Positions 1 to 12,209 of a DNA stretch of 64,000 nt are shown here, piece by piece (position 1 is the first letter of the stretch; every line of letters starts with the position of its first letter). A model generated the notes under the pieces. That model had not been told where the DNA came from and made no database searches. It worked only from the letters and a program-made list of their open reading frames with translations. The translations under genes and the position numbers were made by a program. Location of the stretch: contig JAPQWV010001596.1 in NCBI GenBank assembly GCA_027422505.1, positions 16,479-80,478 of the forward strand. Reading direction: 5' to 3'. The DNA comes from Craterostigma plantagineum. Lineage: Eukaryota > Streptophyta > Magnoliopsida > Lamiales > Linderniaceae.

Positions 1-1694
1 GGAGATCGCTGCATTAGAACAAGATTCATTAGAAGAAAGCACATCCAGGTAATATATTCTCAGAGAAGAAAACAAAGCAACGGTAATGCAACTTATACTG
101 ACATTTTCATCTTCCTCAATCTGATTTTGAACTCCATGTTGTGCTTCTTCTTCATCATCAGAGTCTCCAAAAACATCATGAATTTCTGGAGCCGATTGTA
201 GATATTGATCTTCTTTCTCATCACTAGGCAATCTTCTGCAACAACATCAAGATCAATCTTTTTGAACTCATGCAACTATATGGAACACATTAAAAGATGA
301 AATTGAAAACCACACAAGCATCATTGAAGAAATGGGTATCAAATACTTATAAAAGGCAAAATGATTAATCAGATAAATTTCCGGTTGAAAATATAGTAAC
401 AGGAGGGATAAGTTCAATTGACTTTCTGTTCTAACATGAGATGAGAGAAACATCCAACGAACTGGAATACAGATGCAAGGAAACTTGAGAGATTTAAACT
501 GACTTAAGCAGGATGCAAAAAAGACAAGGAGAAACAGTTCAGTAAGAAACCTAGGGCTCATGTCCAGATTCACTTCATCTTCCTCGTTAGCAACATAATG
601 GTTTTCATCAGATCTTTCTGATTCACTTTGAACCGCATTGCGTCTGCGACTGGTTACAACATGTTGATCATACTCTTCCTTTTCATCACTCTCAGAGTAG
701 TGCCGTTCGCTAACTTCCTTATGCTCATCTGCTTCAACTCCTCGGATGCCTTTATCTATCTCATCTTCACTCTCTTCATTTACAGGATCAAATTCCTGAG
801 CACCATCGCTCTCAATTTCTACCTCCCCTTGACCTTCAACCTCACCCTCACCCTCAAATTCAGGTGGTACACCCCCATCATCCTGGGAAGTAACCAATAA
901 GATAATGAATCGAGACACAAGGAAATAACTACAGACAAACTAAAACACGATTACAGTTAGTGACATAGATTCATTGTCTAATCAACACACATGCAGATAT
1001 GCCATGATTATAATTCATCTGACATCCTCATTATATAAAAAGGAATCTATCAAGTGAATACATCTGACATCTGACTCGAATTGAGATTCCGGGATCAGTG
1101 AATCGTACGTACAGAATTCACATCATTTTTGCCCACACGAATGGGTTGCGCCAAACCTTTCGGATGAAAGACACGTAAGCAAATTACAATTAAATTGCGG
1201 TAAAATCATGGCAGGACCTACATTCTTTCACACGTGTCACTTATCCAGAGCGATGCCCCTTCGGATAGCAAGAACTATAACAAATTTAACCTCACCGAAA
1301 CAAATATGAATTAAAAAAGTAGATTCTTGACACATAAAATCCTAATTACAAAACTAATGTACAGCATCAAATCAACCAAATTAAAAGGAAAAAAGCAAGC
1401 ATATGGACATACATGAAGAGACCCAGAGATGGGGTCAATTGCAACCCTAACATAACAAATAATTCATATTTGATATCACATACATCATCAGCCCCCACAA
1501 ACCGACCTCCAGATATACGAGACTCGATCCCCAAACTTACATACAAAATATAAAGAAAAAGTTCATACTGAGGGGTAATCAGGTTGTCGATTAGACTCGT
1601 GTTCCGATTCAATTTCTTCTTCTTCGTCCTCTTCCTCCGATTGATCTCCGAACAAATTCTGCATCATCTGATGCCTCTTCTCTTCTCCCACCAT
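1..1694 (-). CDS. VIP4: LEO1-like PAF1-complex subunit (VIP4 homologue), 5' part only
   Basis: Four exons are visible: 1694-1569, 882-551, 235-103 and 8-1, the last cut by the window edge. Splicing keeps one frame (42 codons, then phase 2, then phase 0). The N-terminus reads MVGEEKRHQMMQNLFGDQS, the conserved LEO1/VIP4 start with its NLFGDQS motif. A long Asp/Glu-rich tract follows, with alternating GEGEVEGQGEVE, and the last complete exon has DVFGDSDDEEE. LEO1 is a nuclear subunit of the PAF1 complex, which works with RNA polymerase II on histone modification and elongation; the Arabidopsis homologue VIP4 affects FLC expression. The conserved Leo1 core lies outside the window. The gene diverges from the neighbour at 2750. 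Family call strong; exact exon 3 donor moderately sure. Confidence 0.88.
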
Positions 1695-2749
1695 CCTTTG
1701 ATTTGGTTTGCGCTCTATCAAATCGAAGTATCGGATGGGGCAAATGGCTCAAGAACGCCAGAGAGCTCTGTGTCTTAGGTGCTGTGTAGCAGTAAAACGG
1801 AAATAATCACACTATTTACGTTTCGGCTTTCCACCACCCCATATTTGTAATTATTTCCATTATAGCCCCTTTTTAATTTCTTTTCTAGGCCCCCAAAGTC
1901 TCATTAATTTAAGAGGCAACCCAACTTTTTCAGATTTGACACCTCCAAGCCTCAGCTGCGGTCCGAGCCTGAGCCTAAACCTTTGGCTCCCCCAATGTCG
2001 TTGAAAACTTCGCAACATCTCTCCATTTATCTCACACACAACCATTATTTACTTCTTCTTGGCTCGCCATTGCAAACCCTAGCTGAGATGATCGATTATC
2101 ATATCCAGATTTTACATGGCCTTTAACAGTGTAAGACTCGCATCAAAACTTTTCTTTTCCAGATTCGTCTTCTGATTTTTTTTGGGATTTATTTATGGTA
2201 TTTTGAGGGATTGAGGTATCCTGTGATAGTTATGCAACTTCTTCTTTTTCGTTATTGTGGTGCGTATATAATACTTCGAGATGAATTAGGCAGGTGTTGT
2301 ATTCCATGACTTCATTTTATGTTCTGGTTCGTGGTTTAGCTGAATTTGGACTAGCATTCTAGTTGGAATTTGGAATTTTGCTGTTAGTTAGTTTACGTTG
2401 TCGAATGTCGAGGAAGATCAATTGTAGCATTTTACATTTATCAGTTATCTGGTGGATTGCTGCTGTGTAGAGGAAAATCTTCCCTATAAGCTGTACTCTA
2501 TCTTAAGAAATAAAATAAAACCCCATTTTCAGTGGAAGCTAACAGTTCATCTTCATGTCCTGTAATGCTCATGTCATGTTATTCTTTTAGGGTACTGGAT
2601 TGGATATAAGATTACTGCTGAATGTAGAGTTGCGAGAAGTTTCATTTGCTCAAAGTTCTTCTGAGATCATGGGGATGATTTAAAGAGTGGACAAGTGATC
2701 AGGTTATTTCCTTCATCATAGTACCTGAAATATCCGGAGCCAACCATCT
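1695..2749. promoter_or_regulatory. Divergent promoter and 5' UTR region
   Basis: The interval separates two divergently transcribed genes. The right part, from roughly 2030, looks like a spliced 5' UTR of the downstream gene. No other gene is seen here. Confidence 0.4.
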
Positions 2750-5700
2750 ATGCCTGGGAACGAACTCGGAGATGGGGTTCGTAATTTCTTCGTGCAAGAT
2801 AATCCTTTTCAGGGACAACAACAATCACAAGTAGCTGAAGGGAACTGGCCTGTTCTAAACAGCAGTTTTCCTGGTGGCGCAGGTATTGCATGATCTTAAA
2901 TGATTAACTGTTTAACCTGATTGCTTTGTCTTTTTCTTTTCATGGTTCGTTTTTCCTTCTGTGAGGAATTGAAATTGTACTTACAAACCTTTGTACTGCA
3001 CTACTACTTATCACATTTGATCATGTGAAAAATCTTAAGAACTCTGATAATCATGTGTGAATACAGGTAATGGAGAGTATCCTTTCTTCTTGACTCATGG
3101 TTCTGTGAATGGTTCAGACGAACAGCCCATTGTGAATGGTTTTTGTACGGTAATCAGTCTCCCCAGACAACGCAGAATGCAGCTAATTCCGATCAGCATC
3201 ATTTTACATCCTTACGAGGCTTTTCCTTTCACGAGTTACAGCAACGTGGCCCTGATCATGTAGCGAGTGCTTCAGTTTCTTCAGAAGCATCTGCATCTCA
3301 TGTGAGTTTCGATCTTTTTGGTGGTCATCAGGCGGGCCACCAGCAATCAAATATGCCACATTTTTTGCAGCCTCGGCAGTCTGGAATCAATGACATGCCA
3401 CGACTACTACAACAGCAGCTTATGATCAAGAAATTGCAAGAACAAGAACTTCAAAGTCAGCAGCTCGCGTCCAGGCAAGATTACTCGAATCGTGCCACCT
3501 CAAATTCAAATAATCTTCAAAATCCTCGAGACATGCAAGGTTCTTCTAATGGACTTGCATTTCAGCTAAACAATGGGCAGTCTCTGCGCTCTGTAAATTT
3601 GCTACCACAGCAATTCGATCAATCTCTTTACGGTTTTCCTGTTTCCAATTCTAAGGGTTTACCTGAGACCCAGTATCCACAAATGATGGCTGAAAGATAT
3701 TTAATGCCTCAGCCTCAACCTACAGTTGCTAGCATTAGTTCTCTTCATGGTAATCAAAGAAATTCATTGGCTGATCGTGTTGGTGTCCGGGTGGTCCGGA
3801 TGATGAATCTTCTATTCTTAGACACGATTTTCGCAATCAAAACAAAGTTGAAGTTGCATCAAAGCAATCAGTTAATATGGGCATGAAAAGTCGGGTTGTC
3901 CATCAACGCATAAACTCCTCGTCAAGGCATGTTGCGCAGGAGACCTTCGGAGGAAAACAACAGTTCAATCATTCAGAGAGCTCATGTTCTACATCAACTG
4001 GCCAATATTCGTCTCCGAAGAACGAATCTGCCCTTGATCCTGAAGAGGAAAAGATTTTGTTCGGTTCTGATGATAACATATGGGCTGCCTTTGGGAATGT
4101 GCACCACAGTAGTGGGGAACCTGGTAAAATGACTGATAACGGTGGGTTGTTTGATGGCTTACCTTCCATCCAAAGTGGTAGCTGGAGTGCACTTATGCAA
4201 TCAGCGGTTGCTGAAGCATCTAGCAGTGATGCTATTCTACAGGTGCAAAACAGTGTAAAGTTTCATAATAATGACCATGGGAATTCTGCTAGACAGATCT
4301 CTTCAACGCACAATGAGAGAGCTGAAAAGGTATCTTCGTCTGAAAATAATATGCGAGTGCAAGCGACATTGAATTCTGGATCTTTTACGGCTGATAACAT
4401 TAACACAGCCAACACAATGGTATTCAATCGGCCGGGCATTGAAATTCAAGAAACTGGTCATGGCGTCCACTCGGAGACCTCTCCTAATTTTGTCCAGCCT
4501 TTGCATGAGGATAGGTATCGTTTCTGCAGTAGTCCTTCAAAAACATCAGTTACCTCACAGCATCACATTCCTCCTGAAAGAGACACTAAAATAATGATGT
4601 CTGGGCAGACTACAACTAGGATTCAGGACAGTTGGAACGGTATGGCAGCAAAGCCACCTGGCATGGACGGGTTCAGCAATCATGATTCGCAACGGCTGAA
4701 GCAATTTTCCCAGAATACCCAAGATCGACAGAACATGCTTGAATTTTTTCGTAAGGTGACCAGACAAAGGACCATGCTGGTATGATGCAGATAAGGCTTT
4801 CCAAAGACAACGCACAGTCTCAGCCATCTGATTCCAAGAATTCTCGCCTCCAAAGTCAGTCTTCTGGATCTCAAGGATTTGGATTGCATCTTGGTCCTCC
4901 TTCGCAGTGGATGGAAATTTGGAAAATAGTAAAGCCAGACCTTCAATTCCATTTCCTACTGTTGATGAATCTGCAACAATGGAGAATGGTGGAAGTGAGA
5001 ACTCTTTGCATAAGATGTCTGGAAATGTTTCTTCGCGTGTCATTTCTGATATTCCTAGCTCGAAAAGCCATCTGAATGATAAAAAATCAGCTACACCAGG
5101 TATAAAAAAGTCAGTAAATCTGTTCAATGACCCTTTCAAGGGAAATTCTTCACGCAATATCCTAAGAGGATCCATTGAAACTTGTTCGCCAGACGTTTCT
5201 ACCAGTAATCGACAAGATAGTCTTGCTGCTTCCAATATTCCTGAACAAAGTGTGAAGAATGATTTTCGAGAGGAAATCCCATCTTCAACTGTGCCAATGA
5301 AGGATTTGGAGGGAACTCTACATCATTTTTCCATGCCAGGTAGTTCGCAACAGAGGGATGCAACAATGCAGTTCAACATATGGTCCAATGCCCCGATGCA
5401 TCATAACAGTGGACAGCGTCAAATGGTTACTTCTCAAAATTCAGATTCACAGTACCATAATGTTTTAGAATCTAGTTCTTCTCCAATGCAACGTTCGGAA
5501 GAGTGTAAGTCTAAGGAAAGCTTTAGCCATCAGTCAGAATCAGTCAGCACTGACCGTGTTCCAAAGTTCGAAGTATCAAAAGAAAAAGAATCCCACATGC
5601 AGAATCACTTGCAAAGTTCACCTTCCAATTCAACTTCAGTTCTCAAGGAAATTGAAGACTTTGGTCGATATTTAAGACCTAATAGTTTCTCCGATCAAGC

Positions 5701-7327
5701 TTATTCTTGCCAAAACAAACTCAAGTCTTAAAAGAAAATTATGGGAACTCGAAGATAACAGACAGACCAGATAATCTTGCAGATGCTACATCAGCTTCTG
5801 TGGACTCCAAGGTGATTAGCTCTTCTGAGCCTGTTTATATTAAGCCAATAAGTATTCCCCAACGTGAAAGCATAACCTCCCAAAAGGACTCGGGGCTTAA
5901 TCTTAGTGTTCTCCATAGTCACACGCATGGTGATTCTGCAACTTTTTCTATTCATCAAGTTAGTCCTCAGATAGCACCATTATCGTTTGGTGGACATGAA
6001 AGCTCAAAAGCGGGCAAATATGTAATGCAAAAAAATAAGCCAGGTCAAAAATGAAGAACCTCCTCCTCCTCTCGGGAAGTCTAGCATTGTTTCAAATGCA
6101 CTGAGTTCGGAAGAAATGGAAACTGATGCTACTCTGGGTGCATCTGTAGTCAATCATCATTGCTCTTCTAGTTTACCACAGGTGAATGCCACTGGTCAGA
6201 ATTTTGTGACTCTGCAACAGAAGAAACGTAAGAGTGCTACGTTGGAACCTCAACCCTGGCATAAAGAAATATCTGATGATTCGCGTTTTCTTGGGATTCT
6301 CAGGTTGTTGTTCAATACCTTTTTTTTTTTCCTTTTCTTCGTATTGCTCTTTTTATTCTTTTTTATGCTAAAGTTAGTTTCTAATCTGCATCTATCTTTA
6401 CTAAGTGCAGCATGGCTGAACCAGACTCATCTAAAACAGCAACTAGGGTCAGTGCAAAAGCATAATAGATTTGTTTTGCTCGCTTGGTATCCTTCATACG
6501 TCAGTTGGATAATACTTTCTCCTTGTTAAGATTTGTTTTCTCGAATGGCAGTTAAATGGGATCGCTGAAACAACAGAGGATGTAAATCAAGTGCTTAGAT
6601 CCAAACAAAGGCTTATTATGTCATCCCATCTTATGAAGCAACTGATACCGTCTCCACCACCATCGATACCTCTCTCCATGAATGCCAGTATTAGCTATGA
6701 TATTATCGCTTATTCTCTATCCCGGAGAGCACTTGGTGATGCATGTCATGCAGTCTCTTACGCAAATAATCTGAAAGGGCTCGTAGTAGCGCAAATCTGT
6801 AAGCATATATTCAGTGTCAATAATTAATATCAGACAAGTCATTAGCAATAATGGGTATACCATTATCTCCGTTCTTACTCTAGACCTTCAGAGAAGAGAA
6901 AGTCACCAATGAAAGCCAGTGCTCAAGGTTATGAAAACGCTGCTAAGGAGCTAGTTGGAAAAGTCACAAAGCTAGAAAATGATTTCTCGAGGTTGATTAT
7001 CTAAACCTTGAGTTGACTGCTGTATACCGTGTTTTGTTTCTCTGAATTTAGATTCGATAGACTGGCTATGCTTTCTCTATAATAGCTAAGTGTTCTTTTC
7101 AATCTTTGATACGTCACAGGCTAGAGAAGAGTGCATCGCTATTAGACCTGAGATTAGAATGCCAAGAGGTGGATAAGTTCTCCACCATCAATCGCTTTGC
7201 AAGGTTCCATGGCCGAGGACAAAATGGCAGTTCCACCACAGCTAATGCAAATTCAAGCACATACAAATTCTCTGCTCAGAGATATGTAATTCCCGCCGCC
7301 ATGCCAGAAATCTCCCCGACACGGTAA
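2750..7327 (+). CDS. Dentin sialophosphoprotein-like plant protein, frame interrupted
   Basis: Starts MPGNELGDGVRNFFVQDNPF at 2750 (exon 1 2750-2882, donor GTATTG; exon 2 from 3067). Downstream parts include GFSFHELQQRGPDH, a Gln-rich block LLQQQLMIKKLQEQELQSQQ, a very long Ser/Asn-rich exon to about 6300, then short 3' exons with RLIMSSHLMKQLIP, SLSRRALGDACHAV, KLENDFSRL and INRFARFHGRGQ. This order matches the plant family annotated as dentin sialophosphoprotein-like (Arabidopsis At5g07940 group), whose function is not well known. The long exon shifts frame near 3143, 3785, 4755, 4905, 5705 and 6050, while every frame segment keeps family-like sequence and there are no in-frame nonsense changes inside segments. 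That fits missing bases in the assembly better than slow decay, but a recent pseudogene cannot be excluded. About 1,400-1,500 residues expected. Confidence 0.75.
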
Positions 7328-7677
7328 ATTGCTTGCAGCTATAGCAACGAAAAGATCGATTTTGAGCTGTTCTTGTTTTTTCAACTGCGTCGCCAAGAAT
7401 CACAAATATTTTCCACTAGCGGAGAATTGGGTTTCCATAATATTGCTTTTTTCCACGGGAAGTTCGTCTTTTTTTTTTCCTTCAAAAGAACGTCGAATGA
7501 ATATCTCGTGCATTTCATTCTTCTAGGGTCTTGACCCATATGGACACTGTATAGTATGTGTAATCTTTTTTTTCATTTTTAATTTTTTCGAAAATGGAAA
7601 ATGATGTTGTACTACTGTAATCACCCTAGTTTTATGTATTACTTAGACAATCTTAGTTGTATGTATGGGTACACTCA
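7328..7677. other. Convergent 3' region
   Basis: AT-rich 3' UTR sequence between the converging Ser/Asn-rich protein gene and the PPR gene. No coding signal is seen. Confidence 0.5.
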
Positions 7678-9170
7678 TCATCGCTTGTATGGCTGAAGAT
7701 GATACTCGTTAAACTCCGAACCAAAGCATATCGATTCCTCGTCGAGCTTCTTCTTCAACCTTCTCCAAGTCCTCAGCATATCGGCCTGAATCAAACCCCT
7801 ATACAAAGTCTCGAAGGTAATCTTCTGAGGAAGAAATCCCTTTTCGATCATCTCCACGAAAAACTCGCACGCCTTTTGCCACTTCCTTCTCTCGCACAGA
7901 CTATGAACCAAAACCGTGTAAGAATCCAAATCTGGGCCAACGCCGTTCGCCTTCATATCGTCCCAAATCTCCCAAGCATGTCCCATTTTACCCTGTTTCA
8001 GGAACATCTGCAGCAATATGTTGTAAGTACGCATATTCGGCGACAGCAAAGAACTCTCCTCCTTCATCCTTCTGTACATTCTCAACGCACTTTCTGCATC
8101 TTCCTGCCTCTGTACTCCTTGAAAAAGCAGTTATACGTTTCTGCGCTGGGGCTAATCTCATTACGAACCATCTCATTCAACAACTCTTCGGCGTCATCCA
8201 TCCTTCCACAAGAACAAAGACATTTCACGACCGAAGTATAAGTCACCACGCTCGGGCAAATCCCCTTCTCTTTCATCATCGATAGCTTGTCAAGACACAG
8301 CTGAGGCTTGTGCGCACGACTATACACGTGGAGCAAAACAGAGTAACTCACAACATCAGGCTCCAATCCTCTGTCTCGCATCTCGTCCAATAGCTTCTCA
8401 GCTTCCCTTATCACGCTCTCAAATCTGCCCTCGGGATGTAAGCTAGCTCGCCTACAAATCCCATTTAACAACACGTTATAAGTAACGACATTCGCCTCAA
8501 AACCTCTGACCAACATCTCTCCAAGAAACTTCTTACCCGTCTCAACCCTCCCAATCTTACACCACCCGTAAATCAGAACAGTATACATCTTAACATCTAC
8601 GTCCAACCTATACTTTTCCCTGTTAAAAACCTCAACAGCAACCTTAACGTATCCGTACTTACAAAGGGTATCCAATAAGTAAGTCACGTGAAAACCAAAC
8701 CTCGAGGGTGCAAATACCTCATCCCCGAGAAAAACTCCCATGTCGTAGAAGGCCCTCACTGCGCTCCTCGTCCTCCCCGAGGCAACCAAACGCCTGATCA
8801 AGATGTAAAACGTGGTGAAATCGGGCCTCGATTCGCTGCTCCCACCGCCGTCCATCTTCAAAATTAGCTGCCACGCAACGTCGAATTGGCGTACTCTGCC
8901 CAAGATATCGATCATGATGTTGTAGGCCACGGTGTCGAGGGCGAAAGAGGGACGGCGGGACTCTGAATACTTGAAGAATGCGAGGGCGATTTTGGAATTT
9001 TGGGCCAAACGGAGGAGGGTTTGGTGCACCAAAGGGGCTGATAGGGAAATGCCGCTGAGCTGAAGCGAAGACTCCATGTGGTGGAAAGGATTGTGATGGG
9101 TGGATATGATCTGTGAGAGCCTGTCGGCGTCGGGAGAGTGGTGGACACGTGGCAGATAGGGTTTTTCCAT
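7678..9170 (-). CDS. P-class pentatricopeptide repeat protein, probably organellar
   Basis: An intronless gene read as two overlapping frames, 9170-8082 and 8085-7678. Degenerate 35-residue PPR units run through most of its roughly 500 residues, for example VAYNIMIDILGRVRQFDVAW, VVTYNVLLNGICRR, VVSYSVLLHVYSRAH, VVTYTSVVKCLCSCGRMDDA, MRTYNILLQMFLKQGKMG and LDSYTVLVHSLCERRKW. No E, DYW or SMR domain is visible, so it is P-class; such proteins bind organellar RNA and act in stability, splicing or translation. The two frames join if one A is restored near 8100 (GRKDAESALRMY), so a single homopolymer deletion explains the break. The start at 9170 is the first ATG of the frame. The N-terminus is not a clear transit peptide, so targeting is inferred from the family. 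Confidence 0.85.
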
Positions 9171-9435
9171 GATGATTCTTCGTGGGGAATCTCATTCTCA
9201 AAGCATGCTCGTCTTGTTCTGGGACGAACTGTTTGTCACAAAACCCAGTGTCAGGATTAAATGAGACGCGAGTTCCTTCAAAGAAAACATCTTTTTTTTT
9301 CAAGACAAATCCTTTTTTCCATTCAACGAACGGCCCAGGTAAGAATCGTATAAAAAGCATGATGAAGAATACAAGTGACGTTCCTCGCAAAAGAGTAGCC
9401 TTTAAGGGAGAGAATGTGAACAGAGCGAGCTAACC

Positions 9436-9640
9436 GTGATGGATTGACTAAAGCTTCGGAATTGTTAAGGCGAGCGATGATCCTCAGCGATGACGACAAC
9501 CCTCCGAGTGATGTCTGCATCTTGTCGATCATTTCCTTTGCTAGTAAACAAACACCCACCAACTGTTCGTAAAAATGCTCAGATACTTTTCCCTCCTCTA
9601 CTCTCCTCTCCTTTTCCCGCCGTCTTCGGTTACATAGCAC
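9436..9640 (-). CDS. Possible 5' exon of an unrecognised small protein
   Basis: An open frame reads EGKVSEHFYEQLVGVCLLAK, then EMIDKMQTSLGGLSSSLR and NNSEALVNPSRL, ending at a possible donor (ACG/GTTAGC, about 9436). It looks like a helical, non-repetitive protein and lies directly beside a cluster of GGCCCA motifs, as a real promoter-proximal exon would. I see no convincing ATG in frame upstream and no clear following exon before the PPR gene. I do not recognise the family. Confidence 0.25.
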
Positions 9641-9642
9641 TA

Positions 9643-9690
9643 TTTGGGCCTTGGCCCATTTTAACGGCCCAATAGCGTCTCCCGGCCCAA
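9643..9690. promoter_or_regulatory. Cluster of site II (TGGGCC/GGCCCA) motifs
   Basis: Four GGCCCA or TGGGCC-type hexamers lie within about 45 bp (TTTGGGCCTTGGCCCATT, ACGGCCCAAT, CCGGCCCAAC). In plants such site II motifs are bound by TCP factors and mark promoters of growth-related genes. Here they lie between a leftward open frame and a rightward transcript, so a bidirectional promoter is possible. Confidence 0.5.
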
Positions 9691-9858
9691 CTAGTGAATC
9701 AAGACGTCTTCTTTATCAGTAGTTCCCATGCATCCCACCTATATATTTCGTTGTTGAATCAAACCAAACATCGCAGTAGCTTCATATATATCATTGTTAG
9801 TAGTTGTTCGCAGACTCTTTCGTCGTCGCCGAGCTTTTTCCATCGACGAAGAAATACC

Positions 9859-11560
9859 ATGGTTTTGTTTTCCGAAACGTCAGGTACTCTCTCTCTCTCT
9901 CTCTCCTCTTTGATTTCGTTCACCAAGTCAGCAATACACCTGCCGACTAGTTACCGACTACTCTTCGCTAGACGGAAGCAAAAAATTTCAGAAACGTTTA
10001 AATCCCAAGCCCAAAATCACTTAACCCCTACCTTCAATTCAATCGATAACCAAAGCTCATCCCTGTGCTCAGCCGTCTTCTCCTTGGCCGTCGCTCGCTG
10101 CTCCTCCCTCGCCCCCCCGTCCCAGCTAGTCTTTCGCTGTTAGTTGATATATCCCTCGTATGTTATGTTTGTAAAACTTCGACCATTACAGTATGTTATG
10201 TAATTGTTGCCCTTTACAGATTTGTTGAGAAATGACACGAAGGTCAATTAGGCGTCGTTTGAGTAACTCCATTGGCGTTCGCATTACGTCCCCAAACGAC
10301 GCAGACGATTCAGAGACCAAACCACCATCGCCTTCTCCGCAATTGGGATCGAAATCGAGCGATGGACCGTTGTCCTCGACCGCTCCACGAGGCCCATCAC
10401 AGACTCACACGGAGCGCCGGGAAAGCCTGCATTGAGTCCCGGCGACATAGAATGGCACACGTACATGATTTTAAAATAATCATCTGTTACGATGAAATCG
10501 AAATTTGTTACCCTTTTTGTTTGAATTAGGTTCGACAAGGAGTCTGTGGTTGATAAGGTTACGAATGCCTTTCAGTCTTTCATGGTTGCACCGTGGACGG
10601 AGATCAGCAGGGTCCCCCCTGTGGTAGTCAAAGAATGGTGGTGTCATTTTCGGGTTAGCTGCTTTTTAACGAACGAAATTTTGGTTACTTTTTACTTTAT
10701 GTTGACGTTGATTTTTGCAGGAGAATTATTATTGGGATCCTTCTGTTGCGGAGAGAGTGAAGTCTGAATTTGTAAATGTGCTTTCTCGTCGGCTTAAGGA
10801 TTTATGGAGAAGAAAAGGGTTAAACTGGTGAAGGACCCGACGTACAAGTCTAAGTTTTTGTGCGACAAGGTCGCTAAACACTTAGAGAATTGGTTTTCGC
10901 CTGCATTGAATAAGAAATCAAATGGCTCTAAGGCTACAAAGAATATGGTAAGTTATTATTCCTCTTTGATCCATAATTCATGTTATGTATCTCCTGCATC
11001 TTTTATTACGCAATATGGGTTGTATGAATTTGACAGATTGCGAAGAAGGACAAAGGAATCCTTCTCCACCACACGAGGTTTAGTCGCACGAATCCTCCTT
11101 CCTTTGTTACATTCATTTTGTTTTGCGTTGAAGTTGATATGTTGCAATGTTTATTGATATTGTTCTTGGGATGATCATTTACAAAGGATGCTCTAGGAAA
11201 ATTTACTACTTTGATATTTTTTCTTCTAAACTCGTCGTGCGCAGGACAATTGGAGGCTCAGAAGACGGTTAATCCATCTATTTCTAATGCTCAAGGAGTT
11301 GGACGAGTTTCCAAAATGTACCGAACATGGGTAATGCATCGCAGCCGTACTACGTACCTTCTCACGAAATAGTAATGTGTGAGCAGTTGAAGAAAATGCA
11401 GGCAGATATTGCAAAGATGTATAAGCACCTCAATAAACTCTTCGACCTATTTGGCTCTCGTGGAGCGCCACGTGCTTCAGATGCGGGCGAGCCGAATACT
11501 GTGGGCAACACAACTAATTCAAATGTTCGTCGCCGCTATGACTTTTGGGCGGCGTGGTAG
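9859..11560 (+). CDS. Ptta/En-Spm transposase-like C-terminal domain gene or fragment
   Basis: A short exon MVLFSETS (9859 onward, donor CAG/GTACTC), a Pro/Ser-rich region after 10231, then exons with FDKESVVDKVTNAFQSF, VVVKEWWCHFR, intron 10654-10720, ENYYWDPSVAERVKSEF, DPTYKSKFLCDKVAKHLENW, NKKSNGSKATKN and IAKKDKGILLHHT. The order W-x2-F, YxWDP, a charged helix and KSxxAKKN-like region resembles the plant transposase (Ptta/En/Spm) domain found both in CACTA elements and in free-standing host genes. The final part, YYVPSHEIVMCEQLKKMQAD, ends YDFWAAW. Frames break near 10803, compatible with one missing base, and perhaps elsewhere. No TIRs or other CACTA parts are seen nearby, so it may be a derived gene or a dead fragment. 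Confidence 0.4.
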
Positions 11561-12200
11561 TTCTGGACTTGGCTTGACGTAGTTTATCGTATATTGTTGG
11601 ATTTCTCTATGCACGTTGAAACGACATCCTTTTTTTTCGTGTGTTCGGAATTTTTCTCAATCTTTTCTCGAACTGCTTTATGTATTATTAGTATGTTAAA
11701 ATTTTTTCGTATTTTAACATTTTATATTTATTAATTAAGTTATTTCAAAATTAAAATTTTATTTAAACTCGTAATAAATTAAAATTTTAATTAAGCATCA
11801 GTGGTAAAGTTGTAATTAAATATCCATTTAACAGCTTTTATCTATCATATTCTCTTTATAGAAGATTGGTACTTTCTGCACCCTCTATACATGTACTTAA
11901 AAATATAATTAATGTAACTTTAATTTGATATTTGTAATATTCCATAAATGAAATATAATTTTTAGATATAAAGTGAAAATTAATGTATTGTGGTATAATT
12001 ACAATAACTAAAAATTTAAAAGTGACTGATAACCTATTAAATTAATTAAATTATAAAATAAATGGACAAATTGTTAATTAAATAACAGGACCAAATGACA
12101 CTTTTTAGCCACCTAACCGTAATAGATGATTAATGATATATTCTTGGAACCACTCTTTTCTTTTTTCTGTTATTTTATATTATTTATTTAGGTTTACTAG
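11561..12200. other. AT-rich intergenic DNA
   Basis: Very AT-rich sequence with no coding signal or repeat that I can name. Confidence 0.6.
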
Positions 12201-12209
12201 TTAATAAAT

